Part shown: positions 1 to 10,296 of the stretch, piece after piece
Layout of the letters: the number at the start of each line of letters is the position of its first letter
How positions within the stretch are numbered: position 1 is the first letter of the stretch
Assembly (NCBI RefSeq): GCF_001708445.1
Contig: NZ_CP015637.1
Span: 4,651,001-4,715,000, forward strand
DNA length: 64,000 bases
Reading direction: 5' to 3'
Origin: Pseudomonas fluorescens
GTDB taxonomy: Bacteria; Pseudomonadota; Gammaproteobacteria; Pseudomonadales; Pseudomonadaceae
Translations under genes and position numbers: made by a program
The notes under the pieces: generated by a model
Database searches by the model: none
Seen by the model: the letters and a program-made list of their open reading frames with translations, nothing else
What the model was told of the DNA's origin: nothing

Positions 1-143
1 CCAGTGCCCATAAAGAAAGTCCTGCAGCCAGCCGCCATGGCGAAAACATCGAGGCACACACCGTTCACTATTCTGATGGCGATAAGCTAGGCGTTTTTGT
101 CTGGCGAGACAACTTTTCCACCGCCAAATTAACAGCTTGCGCC

Positions 144-767
144 TTAATCGGCCTTCAACACCATCAACAAAGCCTCTTCGGCCAATTGTTCAAGGGTCAG
201 GCTGCCCTCGGCACGGAACCAGGTGGTGGTCCAGGACAAGGCCCCCGTGAGAAAGCGCCGGGCAATAAACACATCGCCCTTGATATAGCCGGCGGCCTTG
301 GCCTCGCCCAGCACCTGCAACCAGAGTTGCTCATACACATCACGCAGGGCCAGCACCTGGGCCTGGCCTTCGGCCGACAGCGAGCGCCATTCGTATACCA
401 GCACCGCCATCGCCTCGCCGCTGCCGCCCATGATCGACTGCAATTCGCAGCGAATCAGCGCCAACACACGCTCGCGCACGTTCGTCGCTTCTTCCAGCGA
501 CGCCCGCATCAACGCGGTGTTGTAGTGGATGGTTTCTTCCATCACCGCGCGCAGGATCTCGTCCTTGCTCTTGAAGTGATGAAAGATGCTGCCGGACTGA
601 ATGCCAACGGCGCTGGCCAGGTCGCGCACGGTGGTGCGTTCGAAGCCCTTGTTACGAAACAGGTGAGCCGCGGTTTGCAGCAACTTGCCCCGGGCACTGT
701 CGGGGTCGGTCAATTGGCCGCCGTCGACCATGGTGCGCATCACCCGCAGGGCTTTGTGCTCATCCAT
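144..767 (-). CDS. atuR: TetR-family repressor of the acyclic terpene utilisation genes
   Basis: A 207-residue TetR protein. The N-terminal helix-turn-helix lies around residues 48-66 (VRDLASAVGIQSGSIFHHF), followed by a helical ligand-binding domain. It is divergent from atuA, and the 152-bp gap between them holds two matching palindromes, as expected for AtuR, which in P. aeruginosa represses atuA by binding inverted repeats at this place. The start is fixed by an AGGAG about 8 bases upstream of the ATG. The ligand is probably a terpenoid acyl-CoA or acid, which is inference. The closest alternatives are other TetR regulators of acyl-CoA catabolism, but the neighbours make AtuR much the best call. 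Confidence 0.88.
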   Translation of the reverse strand: MDEHKALRVMRTMVDGGQLTDPDSARGKLLQTAAHLFRNKGFERTTVRDLASAVGIQSGSIFHHFKSKDEILRAVMEETIHYNTALMRASLEEATNVRERVLALIRCELQSIMGGSGEAMAVLVYEWRSLSAEGQAQVLALRDVYEQLWLQVLGEAKAAGYIKGDVFIARRFLTGALSWTTTWFRAEGSLTLEQLAEEALLMVLKAD

Positions 768-824
768 GCTGCTCTCCTCTACTTCTTTGACGTCTTGGGC
801 GGCAATTTAGGCCGTGGCCGCCAC

Positions 825-883
825 CCAAGCAAGCGCTTGGCTAAAACTTGTATCCGAAGTTTACAAACCAAGCGCTTGCTTGG
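825..883. promoter_or_regulatory. Paired inverted-repeat operator, probable AtuR binding region
   Basis: The 16-base sequence CCAAGCAAGCGCTTGG at 825-840 recurs as its exact reverse complement at 868-883. Each copy contains the perfect 10-base palindrome CAAGCGCTTG (830-839 and 869-878). The two cores are 39 bp apart, between the divergent atuR and atuA starts. AtuR of P. aeruginosa is known to bind two inverted repeats in the same intergenic region. The assignment here rests on position and symmetry. Confidence 0.85.
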
Positions 884-919
884 TAGGATCGAAGCCAGCC
901 ATTCGAGGAAGGATTTCTC

Positions 920-2698
920 ATGAGCAAGACGGTTCGTATCGGCTGCGCCAGTGCCTTCTGGGGCGACACCTGCACTGCCGCTGCCCAGTTGGTGCACGGC
1001 GGCAAGCTGGATTACCTGGTGTTCGACTACCTCGCGGAAGTCACGATGTCGATCCTGGCCAGCGCCCGGATGAAAGATCCCCAGGCCGGCTACGCCACGG
1101 ACTTTGTCGAGGTCCTCGCGCCGTTGCTGGGCGATATCCAGCGCCAGGGCATCCGCGTGATCAGCAATGCCGGCGGGATCAACCCGCACGCCTGCGCCGC
1201 CGCCCTGCAAGCGGCCTGTGACAAGGCCCACGTGCCGCTGAAAATCGCGGTGCTGCTGGGCGATGACCTGCACGCCCAACTCCCGCACCTGCAAGGCATC
1301 ACTGACATGTTCAACGGCGCGCCCCTGCCGCCCCTGTGCGTGTCTGCCAACGCCTATCTGGGCGCACCGGGCATTGCCCAGGCGCTGAAGCTGGGCGCCG
1401 ATATCGTCATCACCGGCCGGGTGGTCGACAGCGCGGTGGTCAGTGCGGCATTGGTGCATGAATTCAACTGGTCCTGGCAGGATTACGACCGCCTCGCCCA
1501 GGCCGCCCTGGCCGGGCATATCATCGAGTGCGGCGCCCAGTGCACCGGCGGCAACTTCACCGACTGGCGCGACGTGCCGGACTACGAACACATCGGTTTC
1601 CCCATTGTTGAAGTCAGCGCCGACGGCCAGTTCACCGTCAATAAAGTCGAAGGCAGCGGCGGGCTGATCAGCGAACTGAGCGTGGCCGAACAACTGCTCT
1701 ACGAAATCGGCGACCCCCGCGCTTACCTATTGCCCGACGTGATCTGCGATTTCAGCCAGGTCAAATTGCACCAGCAAGGCAAGCACAGCGTGCGCCTGCA
1801 TGGCGCCAAGGGCTTGCCGCCCACCGCTCAATACAAAGTCAGCGCCACCTACCCCGATGGTTTTCGCTGCACCGCCAGTTGCCTGATCGCCGGGATCGAC
1901 GCGGTGGCCAAGGCCGAGCGGGTCAGCCAGGCGATCATCCACAAGACCTCGGAACTGTTCAGCCAACAAGGCTGGGCGCCCTACACCGAGGTGAATATCG
2001 AATTGCTCGGCAGTGAAGCCACCTACGGCGCCCACGCCCAACGCCATGACTGCCGCGAAGTGGTGGTGAAGATCGCGGTGCGGCACCCGAGCAAGCAGGC
2101 ACTGGCGCTGTTCGCCCGCGAGATCGCCCAGGCGGCCACCGGCATGGCGCCGGGGCTGACCGGGATTGTCGGTGGGCGGCCGACGGTGTATCCGCTGATT
2201 CGACTGTTTTCATTCCTGGTCGATAAGTCTGCGTGCGCGTTGCTCATCGACGTCCAGGGCCAGCGTCACACCTGCGAACTGCCCACCCGCGATGCGCTGG
2301 GCACGCCCTCCGCCCCCGTCGACCCACCCATGCCCGAGGGCCGTGCCGACGCCAGCGTGTCCCTGGTGAAACTCGCCGTGGCGCGCTCTGGCGACAAGGG
2401 CAACCACAGCAATATCGGGGTGATCGCACGCGACCCGGCGTACCTGCCGTGGATCGCCGAGACCCTGACCCCAGCCGTGGTCGTCGACTGGATGAGCCAC
2501 GTACTCGACCCGCTCCACGGCCGTGTCGAACGTTGGTACCTGCCGGGCAGCCACAGCCTCAACTTCCTGCTGGAAAATGCCCTGGGCGGCGGCGGTATCG
2601 CCAGCCTGCGCATTGACCCGCAAGGCAAGGCCTTTGCCCAGCAACTGCTGGAAATCCCCATCGCCGTGCCGCAACACATCGCCGATCAATGCCAATAA
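920..2698 (+). CDS. atuA: Acyclic terpene utilisation protein AtuA
   Basis: A 592-residue cytoplasmic protein of the AtuA/DUF1446 family. The main domain covers roughly residues 1-450 and begins [15 protein letters not shown] small C-terminal AtuA-like domain (about 485-590, starting [20 protein letters not shown]) follows a Pro-rich linker. It is the first gene of the atu operon, behind the AtuR operator, with a good GAGGAAGGA ribosome site just upstream of the ATG. The family is consistently tied to citronellol/geraniol catabolism, but its biochemical step is not firmly assigned, so no reaction is claimed. Length matches the two-domain forms of the family. Confidence 0.9.
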   Translation: MSKTVRIGCASAFWGDTCTAAAQLVHGGKLDYLVFDYLAEVTMSILASARMKDPQAGYATDFVEVLAPLLGDIQRQGIRVISNAGGINPHACAAALQAACDKAHVPLKIAVLLGDDLHAQLPHLQGITDMFNGAPLPPLCVSANAYLGAPGIAQALKLGADIVITGRVVDSAVVSAALVHEFNWSWQDYDRLAQAALAGHIIECGAQCTGGNFTDWRDVPDYEHIGFPIVEVSADGQFTVNKVEGSGGLISELSVAEQLLYEIGDPRAYLLPDVICDFSQVKLHQQGKHSVRLHGAKGLPPTAQYKVSATYPDGFRCTASCLIAGIDAVAKAERVSQAIIHKTSELFSQQGWAPYTEVNIELLGSEATYGAHAQRHDCREVVVKIAVRHPSKQALALFAREIAQAATGMAPGLTGIVGGRPTVYPLIRLFSFLVDKSACALLIDVQGQRHTCELPTRDALGTPSAPVDPPMPEGRADASVSLVKLAVARSGDKGNHSNIGVIARDPAYLPWIAETLTPAVVVDWMSHVLDPLHGRVERWYLPGSHSLNFLLENALGGGGIASLRIDPQGKAFAQQLLEIPIAVPQHIADQCQ

Positions 2699-2711
2699 AA
2701 GGAATGTCGCC

Positions 2712-3584
2712 GTGGCCTTCGACTCGATCTTCAAAGCCAACCTGTTCCAGGGTCACACCGTGATTGTCACCGGCGGCGGCAGCGGCATTGGCCGCTGCAC
2801 CGCCCATGAACTGGCAGCCCTCGGTGCCCAGGTGATCCTGGTCGGGCGCAAGCCGGAAAAACTGCAAAAGGTCGCGGCGGAAATTGCCGAAGACGGTGGC
2901 AGCGCCCACGGGCTGGCCTGCGATATTCGCGATGAAGAGGCGGTGAAAGCGCTGGTCACGCAGGTCCTCAATGACCACGGCCCGATCCATGGGCTGGTCA
3001 ACAACGCCGGCGGCCAGTACCCGTCGCCGCTCGCGTCGATCAATCAAAAAGGCTTCGAAACCGTACTGCGCACCAACCTGGTCGGCGGCTTCCTGATGGC
3101 GCGCGAGGTGTTCAACCAGTCGATGAGCAAACACGGCGGCGCCATCGTCAACATGCTCGCGGACATGTGGGGCGGCATGCCCGGCATGGGCCATTCGGGT
3201 GCGGCGCGTGCGGGCATGGACAACTTCACCAAGACCGCAGCGTTCGAATGGGGTTACGCCGGGGTGCGGGTCAACGCGGTAGCGCCGGGCTGGATTGCCT
3301 CCAGCGGCATGGACACCTACGAAGGCGCGTTCAAGGCCGTGATCCCGACCCTGCGCGAACACGTGCCGCTCAAGCGCATCGGCACCGAGTCGGAAGTCAG
3401 TGCGGCCATCGTGTTCCTGCTCAGCCCCGCCGCGGCCTTCATCAGCGGCAGCACCCTGCGCATCGACGGCGCCGCCAGCCTGGGCAACCGCGCCTGGCCG
3501 CTGCACAAGGCGCACCCACCGAGCGCGCCGTTCAATGGTTTCCACCGCGCGTACCTGCCGGACGTGCTCAAGGCGGAGCAATAA
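2712..3584 (+). CDS. atuB: Short-chain dehydrogenase/reductase AtuB
   Basis: A 290-residue SDR. The nucleotide-binding motif TGGGSGIG is at residues 20-27, with the structural NNAGG motif further on. The start is taken as the GTG at 2712, because AAGGA lies about 9 bases upstream and the protein then begins directly with the SDR fold; no in-frame ATG is nearby. The usual YxxxK catalytic stretch is replaced by HSGAAR (His161 to Arg166), as in peroxisomal 2-enoyl-CoA-reductase-like SDRs, so it may reduce an enoyl-CoA rather than oxidise an alcohol. It lies between atuA and atuC in one transcript. The substrate in terpene breakdown is presumed, not shown. Confidence 0.85.
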   Translation: MAFDSIFKANLFQGHTVIVTGGGSGIGRCTAHELAALGAQVILVGRKPEKLQKVAAEIAEDGGSAHGLACDIRDEEAVKALVTQVLNDHGPIHGLVNNAGGQYPSPLASINQKGFETVLRTNLVGGFLMAREVFNQSMSKHGGAIVNMLADMWGGMPGMGHSGAARAGMDNFTKTAAFEWGYAGVRVNAVAPGWIASSGMDTYEGAFKAVIPTLREHVPLKRIGTESEVSAAIVFLLSPAAAFISGSTLRIDGAASLGNRAWPLHKAHPPSAPFNGFHRAYLPDVLKAEQ

Positions 3585-3587
3585 ACC

Positions 3588-5204
3588 ATGCCCGTGATTG
3601 AAAGCTCGATCGATGCCCACAGCCCGCAGTTCGCACAGAACCGCGAAGCCCTGCTCGCCACCATCGCGCAGTGGCGCCAGTTGGAAGATGCCCTGCTCAG
3701 CAAGGCCCAGGAGGCCAAGCCCAAGTTCGACCAACGTGGCCAACTGCTGCCCCGCGAGCGCCTCAACCGGCTGCTGGACCCCGGCGCGCCGTTCCTGGAA
3801 CTGGCCAGCCTCGCCGGCTACAAGCTCCACGACGACAAGGACGGCAGCGCGGCCGGTGGCGGTTTGATCGCCGGCATCGGCTACGTCAGCGGTGTGCGCG
3901 TGCTGGTGGTGGCCAACAACAGTGCGATCAAGGGCGGCACCATTTCGCCTACCGGTTTGAAAAAATCCCTGCGCCTGCAACAGATCGCCATGGAGAACAA
4001 GCTGCCGGTGGTGACCCTCGCTGAAAGCGGCGGTGCCAACCTCAACTACGCGGCAGATATTTTCGTCGAAGGCGCACGCAGCTTCGCCAACCAGGCGCGC
4101 ATGTCCGCCATGGGCCTGCCCCAGATCACCGTGGTACACGGCTCGGCCACGGCGGGCGGCGCCTACCAGCCGGGGCTGTCGGATTACGTGGTGGTGGTGC
4201 GCGGTAAGGCCAAGCTATTCCTGGCTGGGCCGCCGCTGCTCAAGGCAGCGACCGGCGAAGTCGCCAGCGACGAGGAACTGGGCGGTGCCCAAATGCACGC
4301 GCAAACCGCAGGCACCGCCGAATACCTGGCTGAAAACGACGCCGACGGCATACGCATCGTGCGCGAGATTGTCAGCCTGCTGCCTTGGAATGATCGCCTG
4401 CCGCCTGCGCCCAAGCGGGCTTATCAGGAGCCGCTGTACCCGGCCGACGACTTGCTGGGACTGATCCCCGACGACCCGAAAAAACCCTATGACGTGCGCG
4501 AAATCCTCGCACGCCTGGGCGACGGTTCGAACTTCCTGGAGTTCAAGGGCGAGTTCGACCCCCACACCGTCTGCGGTCACCTGCACATCCAGGGGCGGGC
4601 CGTCGGCGTCATCGGCAACAACGGCCCGATCACCCCCAAGGGCGCCAGCAAGGCCGCGCAGTTTATCCAGCTGTGCGACCAGAGCCGTACGCCGCTGCTG
4701 TTCCTGCACAACACCACCGGTTTTATGGTCGGCACCGAGTCGGAGCAACAAGGCGTGATCAAGCACGGCGCCAAGATGATCCAGGCCGTGGCCAATGCAC
4801 GCGTCGCTAAACTCACCCTCGTGGTCGGCGGCTCTTACGGCGCCGGCAACTATGCGATGTGCGGACGCGGCCTCGACCCACGCTTTATCTTCGCCTGGCC
4901 CAACAGCCGCACCGCCGTGATGGGCGGCGCGCAAGCCGGCAAGGTGCTGCGGATTGTCACCGAGGCCAAACAACTGAAGAACGGCCTGGTGCCGGACCCC
5001 AAGGTGCTGGATATGCTGGAGCAAGTCACTGCACAGAAGCTCGAGAGTCAATCCACCGCGCTGTATGGCAGCGCGAACCTGTGGGATGACGGGCTGATCG
5101 ACCCACGGGATAGCCGCACGCTGCTGGGTTTTCTGCTGGATATCTGTGATGAAGCCGAAGTGCGGGAGTTGCAGCCGAACAGCTTTGGCGTGGCGCGTTT
5201 CTAA
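3588..5204 (+). CDS. atuC: Geranyl-CoA carboxylase, carboxyltransferase (beta) subunit
   Basis: 538 residues, a full-length acyl-CoA carboxylase beta chain with N- and C-terminal crotonase-like carboxyltransferase halves. Family landmarks are GGSYGAGNYAMCGRGLDPR and the adjacent FIFAWPNS. With biotin-carrying AtuF it carboxylates cis-geranyl-CoA, the step that allows the branched chain to be split later. The family also includes methylcrotonyl-CoA carboxylase (LiuB). The call of AtuC rather than LiuB rests on the neighbours atuA, B, D, E and F. The ATG is 3 bases after the atuB stop, implying translational coupling. Confidence 0.9.
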   Translation: MPVIESSIDAHSPQFAQNREALLATIAQWRQLEDALLSKAQEAKPKFDQRGQLLPRERLNRLLDPGAPFLELASLAGYKLHDDKDGSAAGGGLIAGIGYVSGVRVLVVANNSAIKGGTISPTGLKKSLRLQQIAMENKLPVVTLAESGGANLNYAADIFVEGARSFANQARMSAMGLPQITVVHGSATAGGAYQPGLSDYVVVVRGKAKLFLAGPPLLKAATGEVASDEELGGAQMHAQTAGTAEYLAENDADGIRIVREIVSLLPWNDRLPPAPKRAYQEPLYPADDLLGLIPDDPKKPYDVREILARLGDGSNFLEFKGEFDPHTVCGHLHIQGRAVGVIGNNGPITPKGASKAAQFIQLCDQSRTPLLFLHNTTGFMVGTESEQQGVIKHGAKMIQAVANARVAKLTLVVGGSYGAGNYAMCGRGLDPRFIFAWPNSRTAVMGGAQAGKVLRIVTEAKQLKNGLVPDPKVLDMLEQVTAQKLESQSTALYGSANLWDDGLIDPRDSRTLLGFLLDICDEAEVRELQPNSFGVARF

Positions 5205-5220
5205 CCGGAGAATAAGCACA

Positions 5221-6378
5221 ATGATCTTCACCCAGGAACATCAGGAACTGCGCCGCACCGTCCGCGCCTTCGTCGACCGTGAGATCAACCCCTACGTCGA
5301 CGAATGGGAAAAAGCCGGCCGCTTCCCCATCCACGACCTCTTCCGCAAGGCCGGCGACCTCGGCCTGCTGGGCATTTCCAAGCCCGAGCAATTCGGCGGG
5401 ATGGGCCTGGACTACAGCTACTCGATCGTCGCCGCCGAAGAGTTCGGCACCATACGCTGCGGGGGCATTCCCATGTCCATCGGCGTGCAGACCGACATGT
5501 GCACGCCCGCCCTCGCCCGCTTCGGCTCCGACGAATTGCGCGACGAATTCCTGCGCCCGGCCATCAGCGGCGAACAAGTGGGCTGCATCGGCGTCTCGGA
5601 AACCGGTGCGGGCTCCGATGTGGCCGGGCTGAAGACCCATGCGCGCAAGGACGGCGACGACTACGTGATCAACGGCAGCAAGATGTGGATCACCAATTCC
5701 CCCAGCGCCGACTTTATCTGTCTGCTGGCCAACACCTCCGACGACAAGCCGCATATCAACAAGTCGCTGATCATGGTGCCGATGAACACCCCGGGCATCA
5801 GCGTCAGCCCGCCCTTGGAAAAACTCGGTATGCACAGCTCCGAGACCGCCCAGGTATTTTTCGATGGCGTGCGCGTGCCGCAGCGTTATCGCATTGGCCA
5901 TGAGGGGGCCGGCTTTATGATGCAGATGCTGCAATTCCAGGAAGAACGCCTGTTTGGCGCGGCCAATATGATCAAGGGCCTGGAGTACTGCATCGACAGC
6001 ACCATCGACTACTGTAAAGAGCGCCAGACGTTCGGCAAGGCGCTGATCGACAACCAGGTGATTCACTTTCGCCTGGCTGAACTTGCCACCGAAATCGAAT
6101 GCCTGCGCGCCTTGGTCTACCAGGCCACCGAGCAATACATCAAAGGCCAGGACGTCACGCGCCTGGCCTCCATGGCCAAGCTCAAGGCCGGGCGCCTGGG
6201 CCGTGAAGTCAGCGACAGCTGCCTGCAGTATTGGGGTGGCATGGGCTTTATGTGGGACAACCCGGTGGCCCGCGCCTATCGCGATGTGCGCCTGGTATCG
6301 ATTGGCGGCGGTGCCGACGAGATCATGCTGGGCATTATCTGCAAACTGATGGGCACCCTGCCGGGGAAAAAACCATGA
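5221..6378 (+). CDS. atuD: Citronellyl-CoA dehydrogenase
   Basis: A 385-residue FAD acyl-CoA dehydrogenase that makes the first double bond, converting citronellyl-CoA to geranyl-CoA. The ATG follows CCGGAG. The C-terminal motif reads IGGGADEIM, so the glutamate of the medium-chain YEG motif is absent. Glu242 in FQEERL aligns by eye with the catalytic Glu of isovaleryl-CoA dehydrogenase (…LERL), suggesting the branched-chain type of active site. Its stop overlaps the atuE start as ATGA. Another branched-chain acyl-CoA dehydrogenase is possible on sequence alone, but gene order argues for AtuD. Confidence 0.88.
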   Translation: MIFTQEHQELRRTVRAFVDREINPYVDEWEKAGRFPIHDLFRKAGDLGLLGISKPEQFGGMGLDYSYSIVAAEEFGTIRCGGIPMSIGVQTDMCTPALARFGSDELRDEFLRPAISGEQVGCIGVSETGAGSDVAGLKTHARKDGDDYVINGSKMWITNSPSADFICLLANTSDDKPHINKSLIMVPMNTPGISVSPPLEKLGMHSSETAQVFFDGVRVPQRYRIGHEGAGFMMQMLQFQEERLFGAANMIKGLEYCIDSTIDYCKERQTFGKALIDNQVIHFRLAELATEIECLRALVYQATEQYIKGQDVTRLASMAKLKAGRLGREVSDSCLQYWGGMGFMWDNPVARAYRDVRLVSIGGGADEIMLGIICKLMGTLPGKKP

Positions 6379-7136
6379 ACACCCTGCTGCTCGAACCGCA
6401 TAACGGGGTGCTGCATATCACCCTCAACCGGCCGGAAAGCCGCAATGCAATGAGCCTGGAAATGGTCAATGAACTGCGCGCGGTGCTGGCGGGGTTGGAC
6501 AGCCAGGTGCGCGCGGTGGTGATCAGTGGCGCAGGCGGACACTTTTGCGCCGGTGCCGATGTGAAGGATCTGGTCAGCGCAGGCGATCAATTGCAGGCGC
6601 TGAACCGGGCCTTTGGCGCTTTGCTGCAAGACGTGGAAGCCGCGTCGCCAGTGGTCATCGTGGTGCTGCAAGGCGCAGTGCTGGGCGGTGGGTTCGGGTT
6701 GGCCTGCGTGAGTGACATCGCGATTGCCGATCACCAGGCGCAGTTCGGTTTGCCGGAGACCAGCCTGGGGTTGCTGCCGGCACAGATTGCGCCGTTCGTG
6801 GTCAAGCGTATCGGCCTGACCCAGGCGCGGCGACTGGCACTCACCGCCGCACGCTTTGATGGACTGGAAGCTGAACGGCTGGGGCTGGTGCACTTCACCG
6901 AGCGCGATCCGCAGGCGTTGGCGGAGCGTTTGGATGAGGTATTGGGGCAAGTGCTGCGCTGCGCACCAGGCGCCAACGCGCGCACCAAGGCGCTGTTGCT
7001 GGCCAGTGTGGAGCAGCCGTTGGGGCCGCTGCTGGACCAGGCGGCGCAGTGGTTTGCCGAGGCGGTGACCAGTGAAGAAGGGATTGAGGGGACGCAGGCG
7101 TTTGTGCAGAAGAGAAAGCCTCGGTGGTGCAAGTGA
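6375..7136 (+). CDS. atuE: Isohexenylglutaconyl-CoA hydratase
   Basis: A 253-residue crotonase-fold enzyme. It shows the first oxyanion-hole stretch GGHFCAGADVKDL and the second region LQGAVLGGGFGLAC. In the Atu pathway it hydrates the product of geranyl-CoA carboxylase to the 3-hydroxy-3-isohexenylglutaryl-CoA intermediate. The start is the ATG that overlaps the atuD stop by four bases. A variant REPIN separates it from atuF, so the operon is not evenly spaced here. Other enoyl-CoA hydratases look alike; the locus gives the name. Confidence 0.87.
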   Translation: MNTLLLEPHNGVLHITLNRPESRNAMSLEMVNELRAVLAGLDSQVRAVVISGAGGHFCAGADVKDLVSAGDQLQALNRAFGALLQDVEAASPVVIVVLQGAVLGGGFGLACVSDIAIADHQAQFGLPETSLGLLPAQIAPFVVKRIGLTQARRLALTAARFDGLEAERLGLVHFTERDPQALAERLDEVLGQVLRCAPGANARTKALLLASVEQPLGPLLDQAAQWFAEAVTSEEGIEGTQAFVQKRKPRWCK

Positions 7137-7139
7137 CGT

Positions 7140-7235
7140 CATCGGGGGCAAGTCGAATCGTCGCACCGCCCCTCCCACATTTTTTTCCGCGCCGCCTGTG
7201 GATTGGTGGTGCGACGATTCGACTTGCCCCCGATG
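7140..7235. repeat. Variant REPIN between atuE and atuF
   Basis: Two 31-base arms, 7140-7170 and 7205-7235, are reverse complements with one mismatch. Each resembles the common fluorescens-group REP (GTGGGAGGGG then CTTGCCCCCGAT) but with CGGTGCGACGATTCGA placed in the middle. The same long form recurs at 32789. It could fold into a strong stem in the atu mRNA and lower expression of atuF relative to upstream genes; that effect is inference. Confidence 0.85.
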
Positions 7236-7274
7236 AGGCCGGAACCGACACCGCATAACCCAAGGGATAATCCA

Positions 7275-9197
<1,923 letters not shown>

Positions 9198-9286
9198 GCC
9201 CGGCCTCAATCAAAAACAGCGCGGAACTACGCGACCGGGCTACGCTCTATCCCCATCAGGAAGGGAAGAGTACGGGAACCTGCACC

Positions 9287-9829
9287 ATGCATCATTGGCT
9301 GATTATTGACCTTGAGGCCACAACGGATGACGGCGGCTGGCCCGTGACGGAGATGGAAGTCATCGAGATCGGTGCGAGCCTGGTCAACCGACAGGGCCGC
9401 GAACTGGACCATTTCCAGCGCTTTGTGCGGCCGCTGCGGCGCCCCTTGCTGACGCCGTTCTGCCGCAAGCTGACCCATATCACCCAGGCGAACATCGACG
9501 GCGCCGCGCCCATCACCGAGGTGTGGCCGCTGTTCGAGCGCTGGCTGGGCCAGCATCAACCCCGCCTGGAGGGCTGGGCCAGTTGGGGTGACTACGACCG
9601 CCAGCAATTGGAACTGGAATGGCAGCGTCATGGCCTGAGCAGCGCCCTCGCCCACACGCCCCACGTCAACCTCAAGCAACGCTTCGCCAAGGCGCGGCGC
9701 CTGGACAAACCCCTGGGGCTCAATGGTGCCCTGCAATTGGCGGGGATGCAGTTCCATGGCCAGCAACACCGGGCGCTGGAAGATGCGCGCAACACCGCCC
9801 GCCTGCTGCCGCTGATTTTGCCGGTCTAG
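9287..9829 (+). CDS. DEDDh-type 3'-5' exonuclease (ERI-1/KapD-like)
   Basis: 180 residues of the RNase T/DNA polymerase III epsilon exonuclease fold. Exo I is IIDLEAT (Asp8, Glu10), Exo II lies around WGDYDRQQLE, and Exo III is HRALEDARNTARL with the DEDDh-type His and Asp. It is a stand-alone exonuclease domain with no accessory region, comparable to ERI-1-like proteins that trim structured RNA 3' ends. The substrate cannot be read from sequence. It is a monocistronic-looking gene between atuF and ppnP. Confidence 0.8.
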   Translation: MHHWLIIDLEATTDDGGWPVTEMEVIEIGASLVNRQGRELDHFQRFVRPLRRPLLTPFCRKLTHITQANIDGAAPITEVWPLFERWLGQHQPRLEGWASWGDYDRQQLELEWQRHGLSSALAHTPHVNLKQRFAKARRLDKPLGLNGALQLAGMQFHGQQHRALEDARNTARLLPLILPV

Positions 9830-9892
9830 GCAGCTCCCCTGCCCTTGGGCATACTGGCCGACCTTTCCAGACCCTTTTCCGAGGATTCGCCC

Positions 9893-10177
9893 ATGTTTAA
9901 AGTCAACGAGTACTTCGACGGCACCGTCAAGTCGATCGCTTTCGGCACCGCAGAAGGTCCGGCGACCATTGGTGTCATGGCCCCGGGTGAATACGAATTC
10001 GGCACCGCCCAGCGTGAAATCATGCACGTGGTGTCCGGCGCCCTGACCGTCAAGCTGCCCGACAGCAGCGACTGGGAAACCTTCGCCGCCGGCAGCCAGT
10101 TCAACGTACCGGCCAACAGCAAGTTCCAGCTGAAAGTCGCCGTGGACACCGCTTACCTGTGCGAATACCGCGGCTAA
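9893..10177 (+). CDS. ppnP: Pyrimidine/purine nucleoside phosphorylase
   Basis: A 94-residue single cupin domain of the former DUF1255/YaiE family, which phosphorolyses nucleosides to base and (deoxy)ribose 1-phosphate. Family landmarks are the [15 protein letters not shown] start, [16 protein letters not shown] and the near-terminal AYLCEY. Length is normal. GAGGA is 8 bases before the ATG. It ends just before a terminator hairpin into which an IS1111-type element has inserted, so its own transcript now lacks the original T-run after the stem. Confidence 0.92.
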   Translation: MFKVNEYFDGTVKSIAFGTAEGPATIGVMAPGEYEFGTAQREIMHVVSGALTVKLPDSSDWETFAAGSQFNVPANSKFQLKVAVDTAYLCEYRG

Positions 10178-10192
10178 GCGCTCCTGCCGCGT

Positions 10193-10222
10193 AAAAAAAT
10201 GCCCGTCTCGCAGGAGACGGGC
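10193..10222. terminator. Left half of a bidirectional terminator split by the IS
   Basis: The hairpin GCCCGTCTC-GCAG-GAGACGGGC is at 10201-10222, preceded by an A-run (10193-10199). A T-run ATTTTTTAT lies at 12569-12577, just beyond the far end of the insertion. Joining 10222 to 12570 rebuilds a symmetrical terminator serving ppnP (plus) and the MOSC gene (minus), which are convergent. In the present state it can still act on the minus strand only from the IS side. Confidence 0.75.
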
Positions 10223-10229
10223 TAATGAG

Positions 10230-10242
10230 ATGGTCACCCCCA
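10230..10242 (+). repeat. IS1111 subterminal inverted repeat, left
   Basis: ATGGTCACCCCCA, the partner of the right repeat at 12554-12566. The seven bases TAATGAG precede it inside the element. Confidence 0.8.
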
Positions 10243-10296
10243 CACCCTGCGAGGGCTACGCTTTCGCAGGGTGTTTTGTTTTTGGAGGCCATCATC

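Noticed and set aside
1..143. Left-edge sequence before the atuR stop
   Set aside because: No gene or clear terminator can be supported.
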